A stretch of DNA of 64,000 bases, from assembly GCA_013399115.1 (NCBI GenBank), contig VXAA01006433.1:1858305-1922304 (forward strand), given 5' to 3'. Both the position numbers and the translations under genes were made by a program. The stretch is from Anseranas semipalmata. Its lineage: Eukaryota > Chordata > Aves > Anseriformes > Anseranatidae. This document shows, piece by piece, positions 1-32,674 of the stretch; the stretch's first letter is position 1, and each line of letters starts with the position of its first letter. The notes under the pieces are model-generated. The model searched no databases. It worked only from the letters and a program-made list of their open reading frames with translations, and was not told the origin of the DNA.

Positions 1-3000
1 GTTTGGTACATCACCAGAAGCTACTTTTAACTCTCTTCTGGAAACCTGAGATTTTAAATATCCAGAAATAACCTTGGTGTTATATTGCCTTGAAACAGCT
101 TTCTGCCAAACTTTTAACTTTAGTACTTTGCAGTTTGCTTTTAGACCGTCAGTGAAAATAGAGTTGCATTTTGAACTACAAGCTACTTGTTGGTATTAAA
201 ACGTCTAGATGCTGTAGAACAAATATAAAATGAATTTTAAAAAACACCTATTTTTTTCTGTCATAATCACTGATTTCAATTGTCAGTATATACAGCTTAC
301 AGTTCTTGGACAGTCAGTTGAAATTACATATTCTAAAAGCTACTTTTTTCCTTTTTTTTCCAAATACATTGTGTTTTTCTGTTAATTTTTGTGCCTTTGA
401 AAACATTTAAACGTAAATATACCGGAGAGATAATGAAACCAGTTGTTATTAACAGCACAAGTTAAAGTAGAAAAGAAATAGCTGTGGGCAGTAATAGGTA
501 ATGTAGTTAAGACTTGCATGTAGATCTCATTGACTTCCTTTTTTGTTTATTCTGTCTTGGTTTTGTGTCTGCATTTGTGGTTTTCCCACTCTGTCATGTG
601 CAGTCTCTTCCCATCTCTACCTTAACTGTTTTCTGTTTGTCTTATGCCCCTGTAGAAGTGACTGTAGTTAGAAATTTTGAGCTTGTTTCCAGGTTCTGGC
701 GCATGCTCAGAAGTAGACTTCCATGTGTCTTGTATTACAAAACCACCCCATCTCATTCTCTTTCTGTCGGCTTTTGAGAAGTGGATATTTGTATTATTTT
801 TTTTTTCTGACAATATTCTGTGGCAGGTTCATCTGCTTGTTACAGGCGTTTCTGTCTCTTTGGAAGAAGTCTACAATGTGCCCTTTTTGCATTCTGTGTA
901 TCTGACAAAATGTGGTTAAGAGTAAGGAAATCTAAATGAGATTGCCACGCTAATTAAAAGTAAGAACTTGATATTTGTAATCATAAAATCCTGTGATCTT
1001 CAAAATACTGTGCCCTGGATCAAAGCGTGAGTGCTTTGAAAAGTGGCAGTGTCATGTTGTTCTCTTCCGACTTTTTTTTTAGGTCCTCCCTCACTACTTA
1101 TGCTAAAGCACTTTGGCTTCTTAGGGAGTCACAGCTGATGCTTCCTTAGCCATCTCCATCAAATCGGCTAATAAGCTACACAGTCAACTAATGATGGGGT
1201 AGCAAAACAATACACTGATGATATATTAACTTGCGCGAATTACATGGTTTCAGAAGTCCATTAGCATAGTGAAGCTGGAGGGACATGCAGGCCTGTCCTG
1301 ACTCTGCAGAGGTCATCGCACTGAAGAGGAAGAAAAATCCAATAACTAAACGCTTGGTTTTGTCACGTGTCTTGGGCCCTGCGTTTCTAGGATGAGATAG
1401 AAGGCCCTTGCATCAGTGGTTGTCTGACGGCTTGGTGCCGTGAGTTCCTGGCTCGTGAGGCTGTGACGGAGCTCTGCTCCATCGCTTCAGAGGTGGCCTC
1501 TTCAAGAGGCTTTCAAACCTTTGCTCTTGCTTCTCTTTCCTCACTCTTCAAAATACCTGCATATTCACAACAGATTTCTTTCCTGCTTTGATTTCTTGAG
1601 AAACTTCACAGTTTATTTCTTTGTGGCACTTTTTTTTTTTCTGGTCCTACCCATACCAAAAGTACACTTACTGGAATCCTTGCTTGAAATGAAAGAAGGA
1701 AACCTCTGCTTTAGTTTGTGCTTAATTAAATGAGAGAACTGTTGCAACTGTGTGAGGGATGGAGGTGTGTTCACAATGGCAATTTTGTTGTGGTAGTTGT
1801 TACTGAGAGAGCATGGCCACTTGCCATATTCAGTGGCTTTAAGCGGTGTGTATACTGTGTTATATAGCATGTGTATTGTGGTACATAAGGACTTCAATTT
1901 TTTGTAATGTTTTTAGCTGTTCAACTTGTGTGGTTTGGTTGAACTTTGGCAGAGTGTGTTCAGTATTGGAACAAACTTGAACAGAAAAACCCCAGACTTT
2001 CATGATACTGTTTTACCCGAGTTTAATAGCTTTCCTGTGTGGTTTCTAGTAACCTGGTTTAAAATCATTCTTTGTCAGCTATAAAGGTTTTTTATGTTCT
2101 TTGCCTGCATGCTTGCAAAGTGATTCCTTGTATCTGTCAATGTTCTTGTGATCGGTGTTTGCATACAGCATTTAGGAAATGCAGTGGAAAGTGAGATACT
2201 CCTGCTGATTCAGAAACTCATTGACATGGAATAATCTAGAGAGAGAACATGTTCAAATTCCTGGAATTAGAGTGCTCACCCGTGATGCTACCTTGTATCT
2301 CCCCAAACCTGTTTAATTTTTGAGACAAATGTTACACTTGTCACTTTTCATTGGTTACTACTCTTTTTCTGTGGAAATCATCAAAAAAATGACATAAACC
2401 AATTGTAATATATAATCCCACTTCATGGTTTGAGAATTTGACAGTTGCTTTGGTGGGGAAAAAAAAAAAAAAGCTAGTTTCTTTTCCATGCTGTTTGCTC
2501 AGAGATTAAAGATGGACAAAATGATTTTAGTGGCCTCCATGTAAAGTTGAATGCTAGGTGAACAGAGAATGGATTTTTGTGCTGAGTTTTTACCTGTATG
2601 ATAGAGGCTCCTAGTATGTACTTTGCTTTTAACCAATTTTTTTCAGCATTAGAAATGTCTAATATACTCTTTCTTGATTTCATTGCTAAATATATGGAAT
2701 GAAGCTGGCGGATCTTATGAACACTTGCAAAATGGTAATTTAGTTTTTGTGTAAGTGTGAATATTTCATAAAGAAAATTATCTTTTAAAAAACTTTAGCT
2801 CACTTAGCTGATAAGCAGTATTTGAAGCTCTAGTTTGATCTGTACTCTTGCTGTATGATTGCTTTGAAATAGACAGCTGCTTAGCTTTTAATTAGTGGTA
2901 CTTTATCAGTCGAATACTGAACAGTCAGTGTCAGTTCCATGCACCTTCGTGTGCGTAATGTTTGCTCTCTGCACTATATTGTGACTTGACTTGTGTAGTT

Positions 3001-6000
3001 CAAAGGTGAATTATTTAACATGTAATTTAACTTGCTGCTTTACAGGAAAAAGTAATTGCGTGCCAGGGAGAACGCATCAGAGCAGCTCTTGGCTAAGGCC
3101 GTGCTGCTGAAGGAGCGGGTGTCTCCAGCAGTTGGGAAACTTCGGAAGCCCATGGGGTGGGAACATCTTGTTGTTGTGCTGGGGAGAGGACTGCTGCATG
3201 AAACTTGGGAGCCAGGCTTTCTCTTTTCCTTCTTCCCGATTGCTCCTTTAATGTTTATCCCCTCCCAGGTGCTCGCTTACCAGTTGGTCAAGTCACTTGC
3301 AAAATCAATCTGTAAGTAGGGCTACAAATGGAGATGAAGGGAATGAGGGAGCCATGACTGGCACTTGATTTATTTGAAATACTGTGTTTTGTTATGTATT
3401 AAATGTTTGGAAAATTAATTAGACTTGGGTGTCTCTAAAAAGGTTTGAAGTTATTTGCATCAGCTGTTCCTTCCTGAGCAACTGAAATTGTGTGTAGCTG
3501 CAGAACTCATTCTGGCCTGAGGAACAGCTGGTATAACTTTCTCCTCTGGTGTCATACTTTCTAGTTCTCTATTCCATGTTGACTTTTTTTCTTTGGAAAA
3601 CTACTTTTCCCAAAAGTTCTAATTTTCCTGGCTTTCTTTATTCAGTTTCTAATTGATGGCTCTGTTTTCTCCATTAGCATTGCCTGTGAAGCATAACCAT
3701 TTTCAGTGTTTAAGTTAAAAGCAAACAAACACTGCTTTAAGTTGAAATGCATTCTAAGTACAAGTCATTTGTTGCTTTGAGCACTCAGAGTATGGGTGTA
3801 ATGATTTGTGTTAGCTAATAATTTCTTAAAAAATCTTTTGAGCAGGGACTCGTTTACTGTCCACAGAATTTAACACAATAGGGCTCTGAATTACTTAATC
3901 TGTAGACATTACCTCAGCAACAAAACAAGTACTCTTTGGTGCTATTTTTTTCTTTAATTTTAAAACAGATGGATTCTTTGGTAACTGGGATTATTTTCAG
4001 AGTCATTTGTAATCAAAACTCTTGAAGATACAATCAGCAGAACTGATTTGTAATGAATTTAGCAAATGAGTGCTTAATATAGTTTGTTTCAGCTTCTGGG
4101 ATGGAGCAATATATTATGATAACATTAAACTTCTTTAACTACTTCTAATGAGCATCATATTTGCTGGTCACACTGATATTTACATATCAAATTGAATAAC
4201 TGTTCTTGTGAAAGGACAAAATACAGTCCTTTCAACTCATGTCATGTCTCTGGTGTGTGTGAAGATAATTGCAGCGGTTATTTGCATACAACTAGATTTG
4301 TACCTATTTTTAGGTGGCTTTTTCCATGCATTCAGAAAGTTCTTGTACTCTACATGAACTCATTTAAAGACTTGAGTCGTATTACTTGAGTTCTGGAAAT
4401 GTTATACTAGAAACCAAATTGTCTGAAATCTCTAGCTAGCTTCTTTGGGTAATTGTAGGTTGGTGTATAGCATGTTGCTGCGCTGACCATTGAAGTTGAT
4501 GTGTGCTTACTGTTGGGGCTGGTGGTGTGTTTGGTGTATGTGGTTTCAGGGGAATAGAATGGATGAAATCTTGTTTTGTGTTTTTGATCTCTGTACAAAA
4601 TCTGTCAAGCTAGATTTTGCTTGTTACTTCTGTGCATGTAGGAAATGAACTTTAAAAAATGGAAGAATGTGTTGAAATGTGTGATATCATTTGTGTAATT
4701 ATACTTCAAATATTTTTGGAAAACAAACACACACTGGGCATGTGGTTGGCCTGAGAAAAGAGATACCACGAATACGTTTGGAAGAATTGATTTATGCTGT
4801 TACATCCCATGAGAGGCTTCTGCTTCTGGGGGCTCCTGTATTGCTTATGGCAAAAGGTGCCTCATTCTCAATAATGTTCTCCTAAAGTGTGGTTCCTCTC
4901 AAAAAAAAAACAAAACCTACAACAAAAACCCCGTGATATATGTGGAAATAGGAGAAAAGCTTACATAGATAACAGCCTGCTCAAATTTTGAATGTGGCAA
5001 GCTGTTTACATAGCTGCTGTGATTAGCTATATTAATAAGATTATCAAGCCAGACCAGCTTTTATTCTCTAGTCGGTTTTGATTTTTTTTTTACAGGCCAG
5101 GCATCATTTTTGATAATTTAAATAACAGTTGTTTTTGGAAATGTGCTGTACCCTCTAACAGCTGACACTGCTCACTGAGTGGGGAGAGGAAAAATACATC
5201 GCAATAGCATCATCAACTATGGTAACTATTAAATCATAGCATCTAAGCCTTCACAGAAACTTTCAGTGTTGCTTGCAAAGATGGGCTCATCGTTTGGTGT
5301 TAGCTGACTTCTTGCTTTCCTGGTGCTAGATTGCATTTTTTCCTGTTGTTTGTTTTTCTTTCCTGAGAAAGCAATTTTCTGGAGCCGCACCGCAGGTGCC
5401 GTGCTGTTCCACGGTTAATGAGGCAGCCTGGTCGCGGTGATTCACGGTGGGGTTGTGTCTGATGCGGACAGAGGCGAAAAGCAGCAGGCTGCCGCTCCTG
5501 CTTCCAGCCCGCCTTGTCTGACGTTGGCAGGCATGGAGCAAGCCTACGGCTGTAGCTCGGGGAGGCCTTTGCGGGCCCAGCTGCTGCAGGACAGCAGTGA
5601 AGCAAGGAGAGGGATTTGACTTGCTCGAGCTTAGGTGCTAGTGGTGAGGCCTCCAGGCTGTGCAGCAAGTTTTCTGGAGGCACGGCTTCTGAGGAGACAG
5701 CTTGCTGCCGTGGTAGTTTGCAGCACGGTGTTTTGTGGAGTTTGCCAGCAAGAGCCTCCCAAAGGCAGCCGAAGAAGGTTACGATAAGGGAGCGAGCTTG
5801 GTCTGATTGAATTGACTGCCTTTTATCAGCCCAGTTGCTTTTGTCAAACTGACATCTGCTTAACCATGCCTGGATTAGCCAGGCCACCCCAAGAGGCCTG
5901 TACCAGCCCGTTGGGATTGTTTGCCTTATTGCTGTTTTCAAACTTCAGTAAAATAATCTATGTGTAGAGGAACAAGCTGGTGGGGTAAGTGGGTGAAAAC

Positions 6001-8891
6001 AGTGAGCAAACATCCCACATAACAAGGCGTGAGTAAGATTTTGCATATTCACACCTTGGTAGGTAGGGCTTTTTGCAAGACAGCATCTTTTCCTGTTGAT
6101 TTGAATGTAGTCCCAGGCTTCAGTTCTAATCCTCAAAAACTTGTACAGATTTTTGTCATGTGAACAGATGTGTTAGCCTTCTGGGGAAGGTTCTCCAGCA
6201 GGGGAGCTGGATGAGGACCATCCCCTGCTCCCTTGCCCTCCCAGCCCCAGGTGAGCAGCCTGCAGCTGGAAGCAAGAACAGCACAGCCTCAGCAGCTGGA
6301 GAAGCAGCGGGGCTCAGTGTCGTAAAGCCAGCGTGCTTATTGCTAAGTGGTCTTTTCCAGGGAGGCATCAAATGGTTCAATGGAAATTGAAAGCCATAGA
6401 AGTCTTAGCAATTATACTCATTTTAAAGGAATAACCTGAGGAAAAAATGGGAATGCTACTTCTGGTCTCAGCGCTTACTCTTCTTTAATCCATAGTTTTA
6501 AAAGTTTATGGCTGCTGAGTTAGTTCAACCTGTCTGCCTGTAAAGAGGTAAGAGATGCTTTGAAAATTTCTTCTGTCTTGAGCCAAGAATGCTGTAAGCA
6601 GGAAAAGTAGTTGGAAACTGTAAAGGTTCAAATAGCTTTTGTTGTGGAAAAATGCATCTAAAGCAGATTATTTTGGAGTTGTTCTTAAATCCAGAGGTGT
6701 AAGCAAAACAACTGAATGGCAAAAATTGTGTACTTGTATTTGAGCATTAGAAACCAGTTTCCATAGGATACGAACTTTTAGGATTTTCTTTTTTGTAGCT
6801 CTGTGTGTGAAACTGTTGGCATCTTTCTTGGACCGTTTCAGTTTCTGCTGGTCTTGATGACTTTCACCAGGTGTTTGTATTGGTACACTTTCGAAGATTC
6901 CCACTTGATATTCACCAAAGCAAGGAATGTGCAGCTCTACCTCTTGACCTACCTGCCTTTCCTATGATGCTGCCTAATCAGCTGCTGTGGATGACATCTA
7001 ATACACAGTTCACTGAAATTAGTTCTGTTTCAAGACTGTTTAGGTAAACTAGTGTTGAGTGTTGTCTGGTTCTCTGACAGAACTTGCTTTTGGTATTTGG
7101 AAATAATGTGTAGGTTTTTTTTTTTTTTGCTCAGTTTCCTATCATATAAATGTGAGTTTTTGCACAAAAATATAATATTCTTTGTGACTGTTTAGGTACA
7201 AGGCTTAGAATATGCCTGAGATGAGCTGTACCTCTTACAAAATTTCTGTGAAGATGCAGCTGCGTATGCACATTTGTTCACTGTTTGCCATGATAGGTGA
7301 CAGGGAAATGAGTGATCAAAAAAACCCATCTGATAACATTTGTTAGTGTAAGCTTTTGGCTGCTGAAAGCAATTGTTGCCATTTTAGTGTGAATTTTCCA
7401 GGTAATAACAATCTGCAAAGGTTAGTGAGCAGAGCATTATGCTGCTGTTGCTCTGTACAACTTCTCTGTAGCAAATAAGCACCCGTCTCCACAGAGTACA
7501 GTCCAATGCTTTACTAATCCTATGAATTAAAAAAAAAAAAAAAGACCCCCCCAACTAACTGAATCTTTCAAAGAAGTGCTTTTATGCAAAATGAAAATCA
7601 AGGTTACCATTTTCAATTTGGTAGAACTTTGATAACTGAAGCATTTGGAAAAAAGAATAATTCTTCATTTAATATACTTCCACATGTCAATGATCTGTTT
7701 GAGTAATAGAGTGAAACTAAGGAGGGAGAAAGATCTCTTTGGCTGTATGCTGTGGGGAAAAAAATGACAGCAATAGATTATTAGAATAGAATAGCTTCCC
7801 AAGAGGAGTAGTGGTGGAAATGCCCATCTTTTGGGTCCCATAAAGCTAGACTAAAATGAAATTGAAATGCTGTAAGAAATAATTTTGCATTTCTTCTCCA
7901 GGGAAATGGATAGATGACTCCTGTAGGGAATAGTCTAGGTTATCTAATATGGAACACCATCAGTTTCCTATATTATAGAACAATAATACAAGGCTAATGC
8001 TGAGGGATTTTTATTAATGAGCTTGGCTGATGCAGACTAGGCAGCTGCAGTTCAAACTCCGCTAGGCACTGGGTTTTCTCTTGGCTGAGGTAAAATTCAG
8101 CTTTATTTTTCAGAGGCTTAAGATGGGAAAGAAAATTCAGAGTAAAGCATGAAAACGACACATACCCAGTTCTAATTTTTACAACTAATAGTATAATCTT
8201 GCTAATTTTGAGCTGCTGACTTCAGTGTTATGAGTTACAGCTGCAACACCATCCTCCTGAGGTGCTGTGCGTTTCACACATGCTGGGTTTTGCCTGGCTG
8301 GGGCTCTTCTGCTGGAACCGCCTCAGGATGTGCTTTTAAGTTCTGGTGTCTTAGCTGCAGCTATTTTAGGATGTTTCTGAGCCAGCTGTCTGTCCCATCT
8401 CTTTGCTGGAGTTTGCTGTCCCTGGAGCAGGGGTGACAGGGGGATGAATCCGTAGTTTCTCAGCTGTCACAGTCCAGGGTATTACTTTTTCTCACTGGAG
8501 TTGAGTTGGTCTATGGTGTGGGTGCTAAAGTGTTTGTCTGCTGGCTGGGCAGGAGCTTCCAGTGTAGCTGGTGGGTGGCAAGGCTGAGACCTTATGCTGG
8601 AGCAGATAGAGCTTGTGACTTAAGCCCCAAGGCGGGTTTAGGTTTGTGTGGTTCCAGTGCAAATGTGTGCTTAAGTAAGCATTTTTGGTATTATGTTCAA
8701 AAAGAACCCCTTCCTTTTAACTATTATAGGCCTCTCACTTCTCCAATAAGTTTTTCTGTATGTAACCCAACTGCTATTCCCTTCCGCTTGCCCTGAAGAG
8801 GAAACTTGTATGTTAGAAGTACTACAAGTAATATGTACTATATGCTCAGTCTAGTTTTTCTAACTTTGGGGTGGCAGAGGTGGGAAAATAA

Positions 8892-8932
8892 ATGTGTATA
8901 TAAATATGTGTGTATATATATGTATATATTTA
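8892..8932. repeat. TA/TG-rich simple repeat
   Basis: Alternating purine-pyrimidine tract made of TATA and TGTG runs, about 41 bp, within SPOPL intron 1. It is an imperfect microsatellite and has no other visible role. Confidence 0.75.
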
Positions 8933-11394
8933 AAAAAAAGAAAACCCTGCAATCGTTTAAGTATTAGTAATTCTGTGCACTCAATTGTTGCAGTGTTAGA
9001 TAGGGATTAAATTCAATAAATATTGAACGCTATTAAAATAATTTTCTAGGTATATCCTGAGTCCGTTTTCAGAGAAGCAAATGATGCTGCTGAATAAATT
9101 GGAAAAGTGCCTAAGCTTAATAGACCTTTCAGATGTCTGTTATTGTGCTGTGTATCATCCAGCAGAAAATTTGGTTTAATACAGTTAGCTAATAGGAAAT
9201 GTGCAGCAATTCTTTCATAAAGATCAATTGTGAAGAGATGCAAATCCTGCCAATTAAGAAACAATTCTATCTTTTACAAAGTTTTCTTTCTACTAGGAAT
9301 GTCATATGAATTTTTGTAAGTGTAATCGGCTTACAAGACCAACTCTTGAACAGAAAAAATTGGTAAACTTCTCTCTTCAGCTGGATGATGTTTTTTAAGT
9401 CTCTAGGATTTGGAGAGAAAGATAGTGTTTCTTGTGTGGATTTGAGCAGCATTCAAGCCAGTTTAATCAGCTACAGGAGTTTCATGCTGGTGGATAAGCC
9501 TGACCCAGCTGATAGGAGGCTCTTATACAAGTGCTTCTGCTACCAAGCAGAAAGGACCGTGGCTTTCTCAGGTTTTAACCCTGAAGTACCTGGCTGGGTG
9601 GCCACACGGTTTGGCAGTAAGTAAGTAAGTGTTTGGCAGAAAGTACAGTGTACTTTCCTCCTTGCTTTTGAGGGAGCAGGATGCGGCCACTGACTTGGTG
9701 AATTGATCTGTGGTTAGGTTCTGGCAGGCTGGCTTGGACTTCCAGGGTCTGTCTATCTGGATATCCTACAGAAGGCAGTTTGTCTGTCCAGTTCTGCCCG
9801 TAATTTGTTGACTGTAATACCGTATTTAAATAGATAAAACATTGCAATGGTCACCACTTAGCATGCATGCATGCTTGTATGCACCTGTTACCCTATGACT
9901 GCTCTGATGAAAGAAGTATTTGGATATAGTAGTTATACTGAGCTTCCACTCTTACCTGTGAGAGCTGGCAAAAGATCATGTTACACTTAAGAAAATTCTT
10001 TGAATAAGTTTTGAAGTGTTTTGCAGATTTATTATTGGGGGATTAGAGGATTTCTCTGTTTATATTTGTGGTACTTTCTTAATGTGCTAGTCACTTTCTC
10101 AGTGGAAAAGCTGTTGATTCCAACACAAGATGTAAGACTCAATGTATTCTTGTGTAGCTCTGAGGCTGAAAAGTAACTTTATATTCAATTTATGGGAATA
10201 ATTTCTGGGAAGGGAAACAAGATAATGTTTGAAACTTAACATAAAATTGGTGAATAAAGTATCTTTGAAGATCTCTTTCTAAAAGTAACAGGAAAAAAGT
10301 TAGAAGAGTTGATATAGCTTTTGATAAAATTTAGTGTAAATTTTATGGTGGATAGTCTATTTACACTCCATGTGCAGGTAATTAGAGGTAATTAAACTTC
10401 AAGCTATGTGAAGTTAGTACAAGTATTTCTTTGAATAGCAATTTTCAATTGCTAAATAAAATGTGCTTTGAGGAGTTGCTTTTCATTTTTTTCTCTGCTT
10501 GCCCAGTGCTGCTCTGCAAGTTGTACTGAGCTCTGTGAAGATTTTAGAGACTGGTCTATTTGGCAGAGTGGTTAGGAGGTACCATCAATACCTTAAGAGA
10601 CCAAAGAAGTGATAAGCCCATCATGTTTGGGATCTGAAAGTACAGGTTAAGTAACATACTTGTGAGCTTTTCTTCCTGTCTTTTGAAGTAAGACAATGAA
10701 AGCAAACTCTGAGTAAGAGTCATCAATGACTGCTTCATGACATTCAGTATGGGTATATCACTTCATTTAAAAGAAAATGCAGGCTACTTGACACACTTCA
10801 AAAATATCTCTCTAATTTCTGTTTTGTAAAGCCAGAAACTTCTTTGATCTCATCCACTAAAACTTCTTTTAGCATTCCCCAGTGAATGTAAATGTGCGCA
10901 CTTCCTCCAATGGTCAGATGTCTTCCTAGGAAAATGGTTGCACGGGCTGGTTTGTTAAGCCTTGGCCAGACAGGCATGACGTTGCCTGAAAACTGGGAGG
11001 TATGACATGATAATGTCCTGTCACCTCCGGTGCTTTGCTTGTGATAGCGTGCAGAGGAGTAAATGCAGGTTCCAGCATGAAATTGTCCCTCTGAGTAAGT
11101 AGTTTCATCCTGCAGATAAGAAGCCTGCCTCCCTGCACTTTATTGGGTTAATTCCACCCAGTCGTTCTCTGACGGGTTTTGTGAACTGCGGCTCTGTCTG
11201 TTCCCGGCCGTTTGATCTAATAGGCTGTGATGGAGGCTTGGTACCTGAAAACCTTCTTGTCTGAGCTGGTGACAGTGGCTGGTCAATGATTCATAAACAT
11301 CTCCTTCAAAGCAGTATTTAGTCTCCTCCCCAAGCAGAGGACAGAAAAAGGGGTGAGCGGGCAGGTGCACTTTTCTTCTCACCTTCCGTCTGTC

Positions 11395-11510
11395 CTTGCG
11401 AGGTCCCCTCGCTCCAGGCGTACGCCGCAGCGGGCGAGGCACGCGCGGTGCCTGCGGGCCTGGGCGCCAGCCCGCTGTGAGGAAATGCCTCCCTGCCCGA
11501 ACTCCTCCGT
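11395..11510. promoter_or_regulatory. CpG-dense cluster in SPOPL intron 1
   Basis: About 14 CpG dinucleotides fall in roughly 110 bp, inside sequence that is otherwise AT-rich and CpG-poor. It sits about 2.7 kb upstream of the SPOPL start-codon exon. CpG clusters of this kind often mark promoters or unmethylated regulatory DNA, but no TATA box, obvious donor site or coding exon supports a promoter here. It could be an alternative SPOPL 5' exon, an intronic regulatory element, or simply a GC-rich patch. Confidence 0.35.
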
Positions 11511-13512
11511 GCTTCAGGATGGTGTCTCTGTGGCTCGTCTCTTCTGCCTTGTAGTTTTGGGAAGTATCGCTACCCTGACTGGAAAGTCAATTGTCCGCTC
11601 CTAATGCGGTAATTGGAAACTTTATGAGAAGTTGAAGCTATTCTGAATGATTTGAAAAATGTGCTTAGTCATGGCTTCTGTTGGAAACTGCAGTAACTGA
11701 AAGCCACACAGCAGGCTTAAGCAGTCTGTGAAGTAGAAATGCCCTAGGTAGAACCACGTATAGAGACCGACCGACCTGGAAATCATAATGGAGTGACAGT
11801 TAACCACCTTTGCTTAGACTTGGTCTCGTTTGTCAGGCTGATCTAGCTGTGAGGCGGGAGGGAGCCGGTAACTACCAGTAGCTGGCCCGAGTCACTGGAC
11901 ACTTTCCAAAGAGGATACTACACAGCAGTTACTCTAAGCCTTTTTCAGTTTAGAGACCCCTTCAGACCACCCTTGTCCACTTTCTGATTACTGGACTTCT
12001 AGGAGCTGACTGGCCGAAGGTACTGAAAGAACTGAGGAACATGCTAGAAATGTCAGTTCTATGCATCTCATGCAAATAACAGTAACGAATGGTCTGCGTT
12101 TCTTGTTAGTTCTTTTATTAGCTTTGGAGAATTGAAGAGCAAACAGGTTGAGTAAATCTGAGGTAAGCTGTTCAAACGCTTTCAGGTTACAGTTCTATAG
12201 GAAGTCCATCATGTATTTGGGTAACAGCTTCAGTTGTTACCATTGAATAGGGTGTGCTTCCAAAAATAATGGTAATATAAATACTAATATCTGCTTTATG
12301 AAAGAGCACGTGTATTCTTTCTAGGAATTTTATTCTGGGTGGCTCTGTCCAGGGAATCAAACCAAATCGTAAACCTGTGTAAACGCAGATTACGCAATGC
12401 ATGTGATTCCTGCTTAAAAAGTAAACATAAGTTTTATTTGAAAGAAAAGTTTTATTTCTTATGGGAGGCAGCTGAATTGTATTTTTGATTACACTTGAAA
12501 GTCTCAGTGATCCATATCTTGCATGAGACTTACCACATGATTTTTTTGTCTTGTAGTTGATCTCTTTGCAGAGATCTGTTAAGAGAGCTGATTGTATAGC
12601 ATCTGCTTCCTCATCTGATAAAAGCTGAGAATTGTTTTTCTCACCAAGGCTTTATATGTTCATTATCCAGAGTGATTTCCATGTCAGCAGCCTTTAACAT
12701 TCAGGGGCTAATTTGTATTGCAAGTGAGTGAGGAGAGGTACCAGAAAGGCATGAAGGAAAGCATCCACTGAGGATCATTGCGATTCACGGAGGAGTCTTT
12801 TCCCCATAGGAAGAGAACTCGTCTCCATTCATTGCAACTGAATTTTATGTGGTCTTGCAGTGTTCTTACCGAAATTTATATAAAACCTTGTTTCTAAGTA
12901 TATTGCCTATCTCTGAAGGAAAAGTTCCAACATGATTAGTGAAGTGCAACTGCATCTTTCCAGTAATACAATAGATTTTTTTGCAAGTGAAAGACCTCTG
13001 TGATGAAGCAAGTGTTCCAGGAAGGTTGTAGTCTGATCTTCTTTAGTGATAGCAGGGTACTTTTAAAGAAACTTTCTTCACTGAGAGAGAAAATGTTTAA
13101 TGGCAGAAACAATTGTGACTTTCATCTGGTTTGACCAGGGTTTGCTTCACTTCTTTTCAACAACTTCATGGAGCTGCTTAAGCGAGAAAGAATGCTTCTG
13201 GCAGGTACCTGTCTAAAGATGACAGCAAACCCTAGGTAAAGGAGGGTCAGCCCAGTAATCCAGAGCTACTCTAACAGGCCTATGTTCTTTCATTTTTTAT
13301 TTACAAAGGCTAGTGCAAGTAGACTGTGTCTAGTTAGATGCGATGAATCTGGGCATGTGACAATTTATGACAGGAAGGAGAAATTTCACTGCTTGGTGGT
13401 AACCTGTAACAAAATTGCTTTATTTGTTATTGGAAGGCTCTTCAGAGTTGGCAAGTTAACTTCAACTATTTTTCAGCTTTGTGCTTCAGTAGGCAACCAG
13501 CAAGTGGTTGTG

Positions 13513-13554
<42 letters not shown>
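13513..13554. repeat. (ATT)n microsatellite
   Basis: About 14 uninterrupted ATT trinucleotides followed by a few GTT units, in SPOPL intron 1 about 0.6 kb before the start-codon exon. Its length and purity suggest it is polymorphic. Confidence 0.95.
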
Positions 13555-14218
13555 GTTGTTGTTTATTTTCAGTAAAATCTATTGGTATTAAAGATACAAG
13601 GCAACCATGAGAGAGATGTGAAGAAAATACTACTTTAAGTTAAAGTTTAATTTCCTACCCTCCCTTGAAAAAATCCCAGGATTATTTGAACCTAGTCTAC
13701 TCCCAGAGGGCTAGACGCTCTTTCAGAATTGAGTTGTCTGCAGAAAACTAGTGCAGAGATACTAGTAACTGAGTGCTCATAAGGCCCTAGGTAGTCTCCA
13801 AATCAAAGGAAAAGATTCTGAGGAAAGTTGTAACAGACTGGAGTGATCAAGGTAATAATTTGCAAAGGTGATGTTGAAATAATGTCATTAGTAGCATTGT
13901 ACACTGCATAGGCACTTGCTTTTACAAAGCATTGCACGAGGATTCATCTTGCAGATTAGGAGTACAAGTCATCAATGAGTATTTGACATCTAGCTTGTCT
14001 AAATAGCAAAGCAATTTCAACTTCTTTTCAAGTTTAATTTCCAGATGCATCATTTAGTAAACACAGAGTGCTTATGGATATCAAAACATGGATTTTTTTC
14101 TACACTTACAGAGGGTGACCAAAGAAAAATATGAATTACTCTTTTTTTTTTTTTTTTTTTAGGAGAATTACTGAAGTTTGGATTGCTGTTTTGATACTAT
14201 AACCTGCAATAAGTGGCA

Positions 14219-32674
<18,456 letters not shown>

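Larger units (their letters stand above)
1..14162 (+). other. SPOPL: SPOPL intron 1 (3' part), no coding exon seen
   Basis: This stretch precedes the start-codon exon of SPOPL. In known SPOPL genes the first exon is non-coding and far upstream, so I read the region as intron 1; that is inference from the family. It is AT-rich with many poly-T and poly-A runs. GC-richer islands lie near 3060-3300, 5360-5800, 6180-6340 and 11140-11510. Open frames of up to 213 codons occur in the GC-rich patches, but none resembles a protein I know and none has convincing splice context. No full transposon copy was recognised. The region ends in a run of T (about 14141-14160) followed by AG, a strong acceptor. 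Confidence 0.7.

Noticed and set aside
9861..9874. GCATGCATGCATGC palindrome as a binding site
   Set aside because: Short alternating repeat found elsewhere by chance (for example near 44100); no supporting context.
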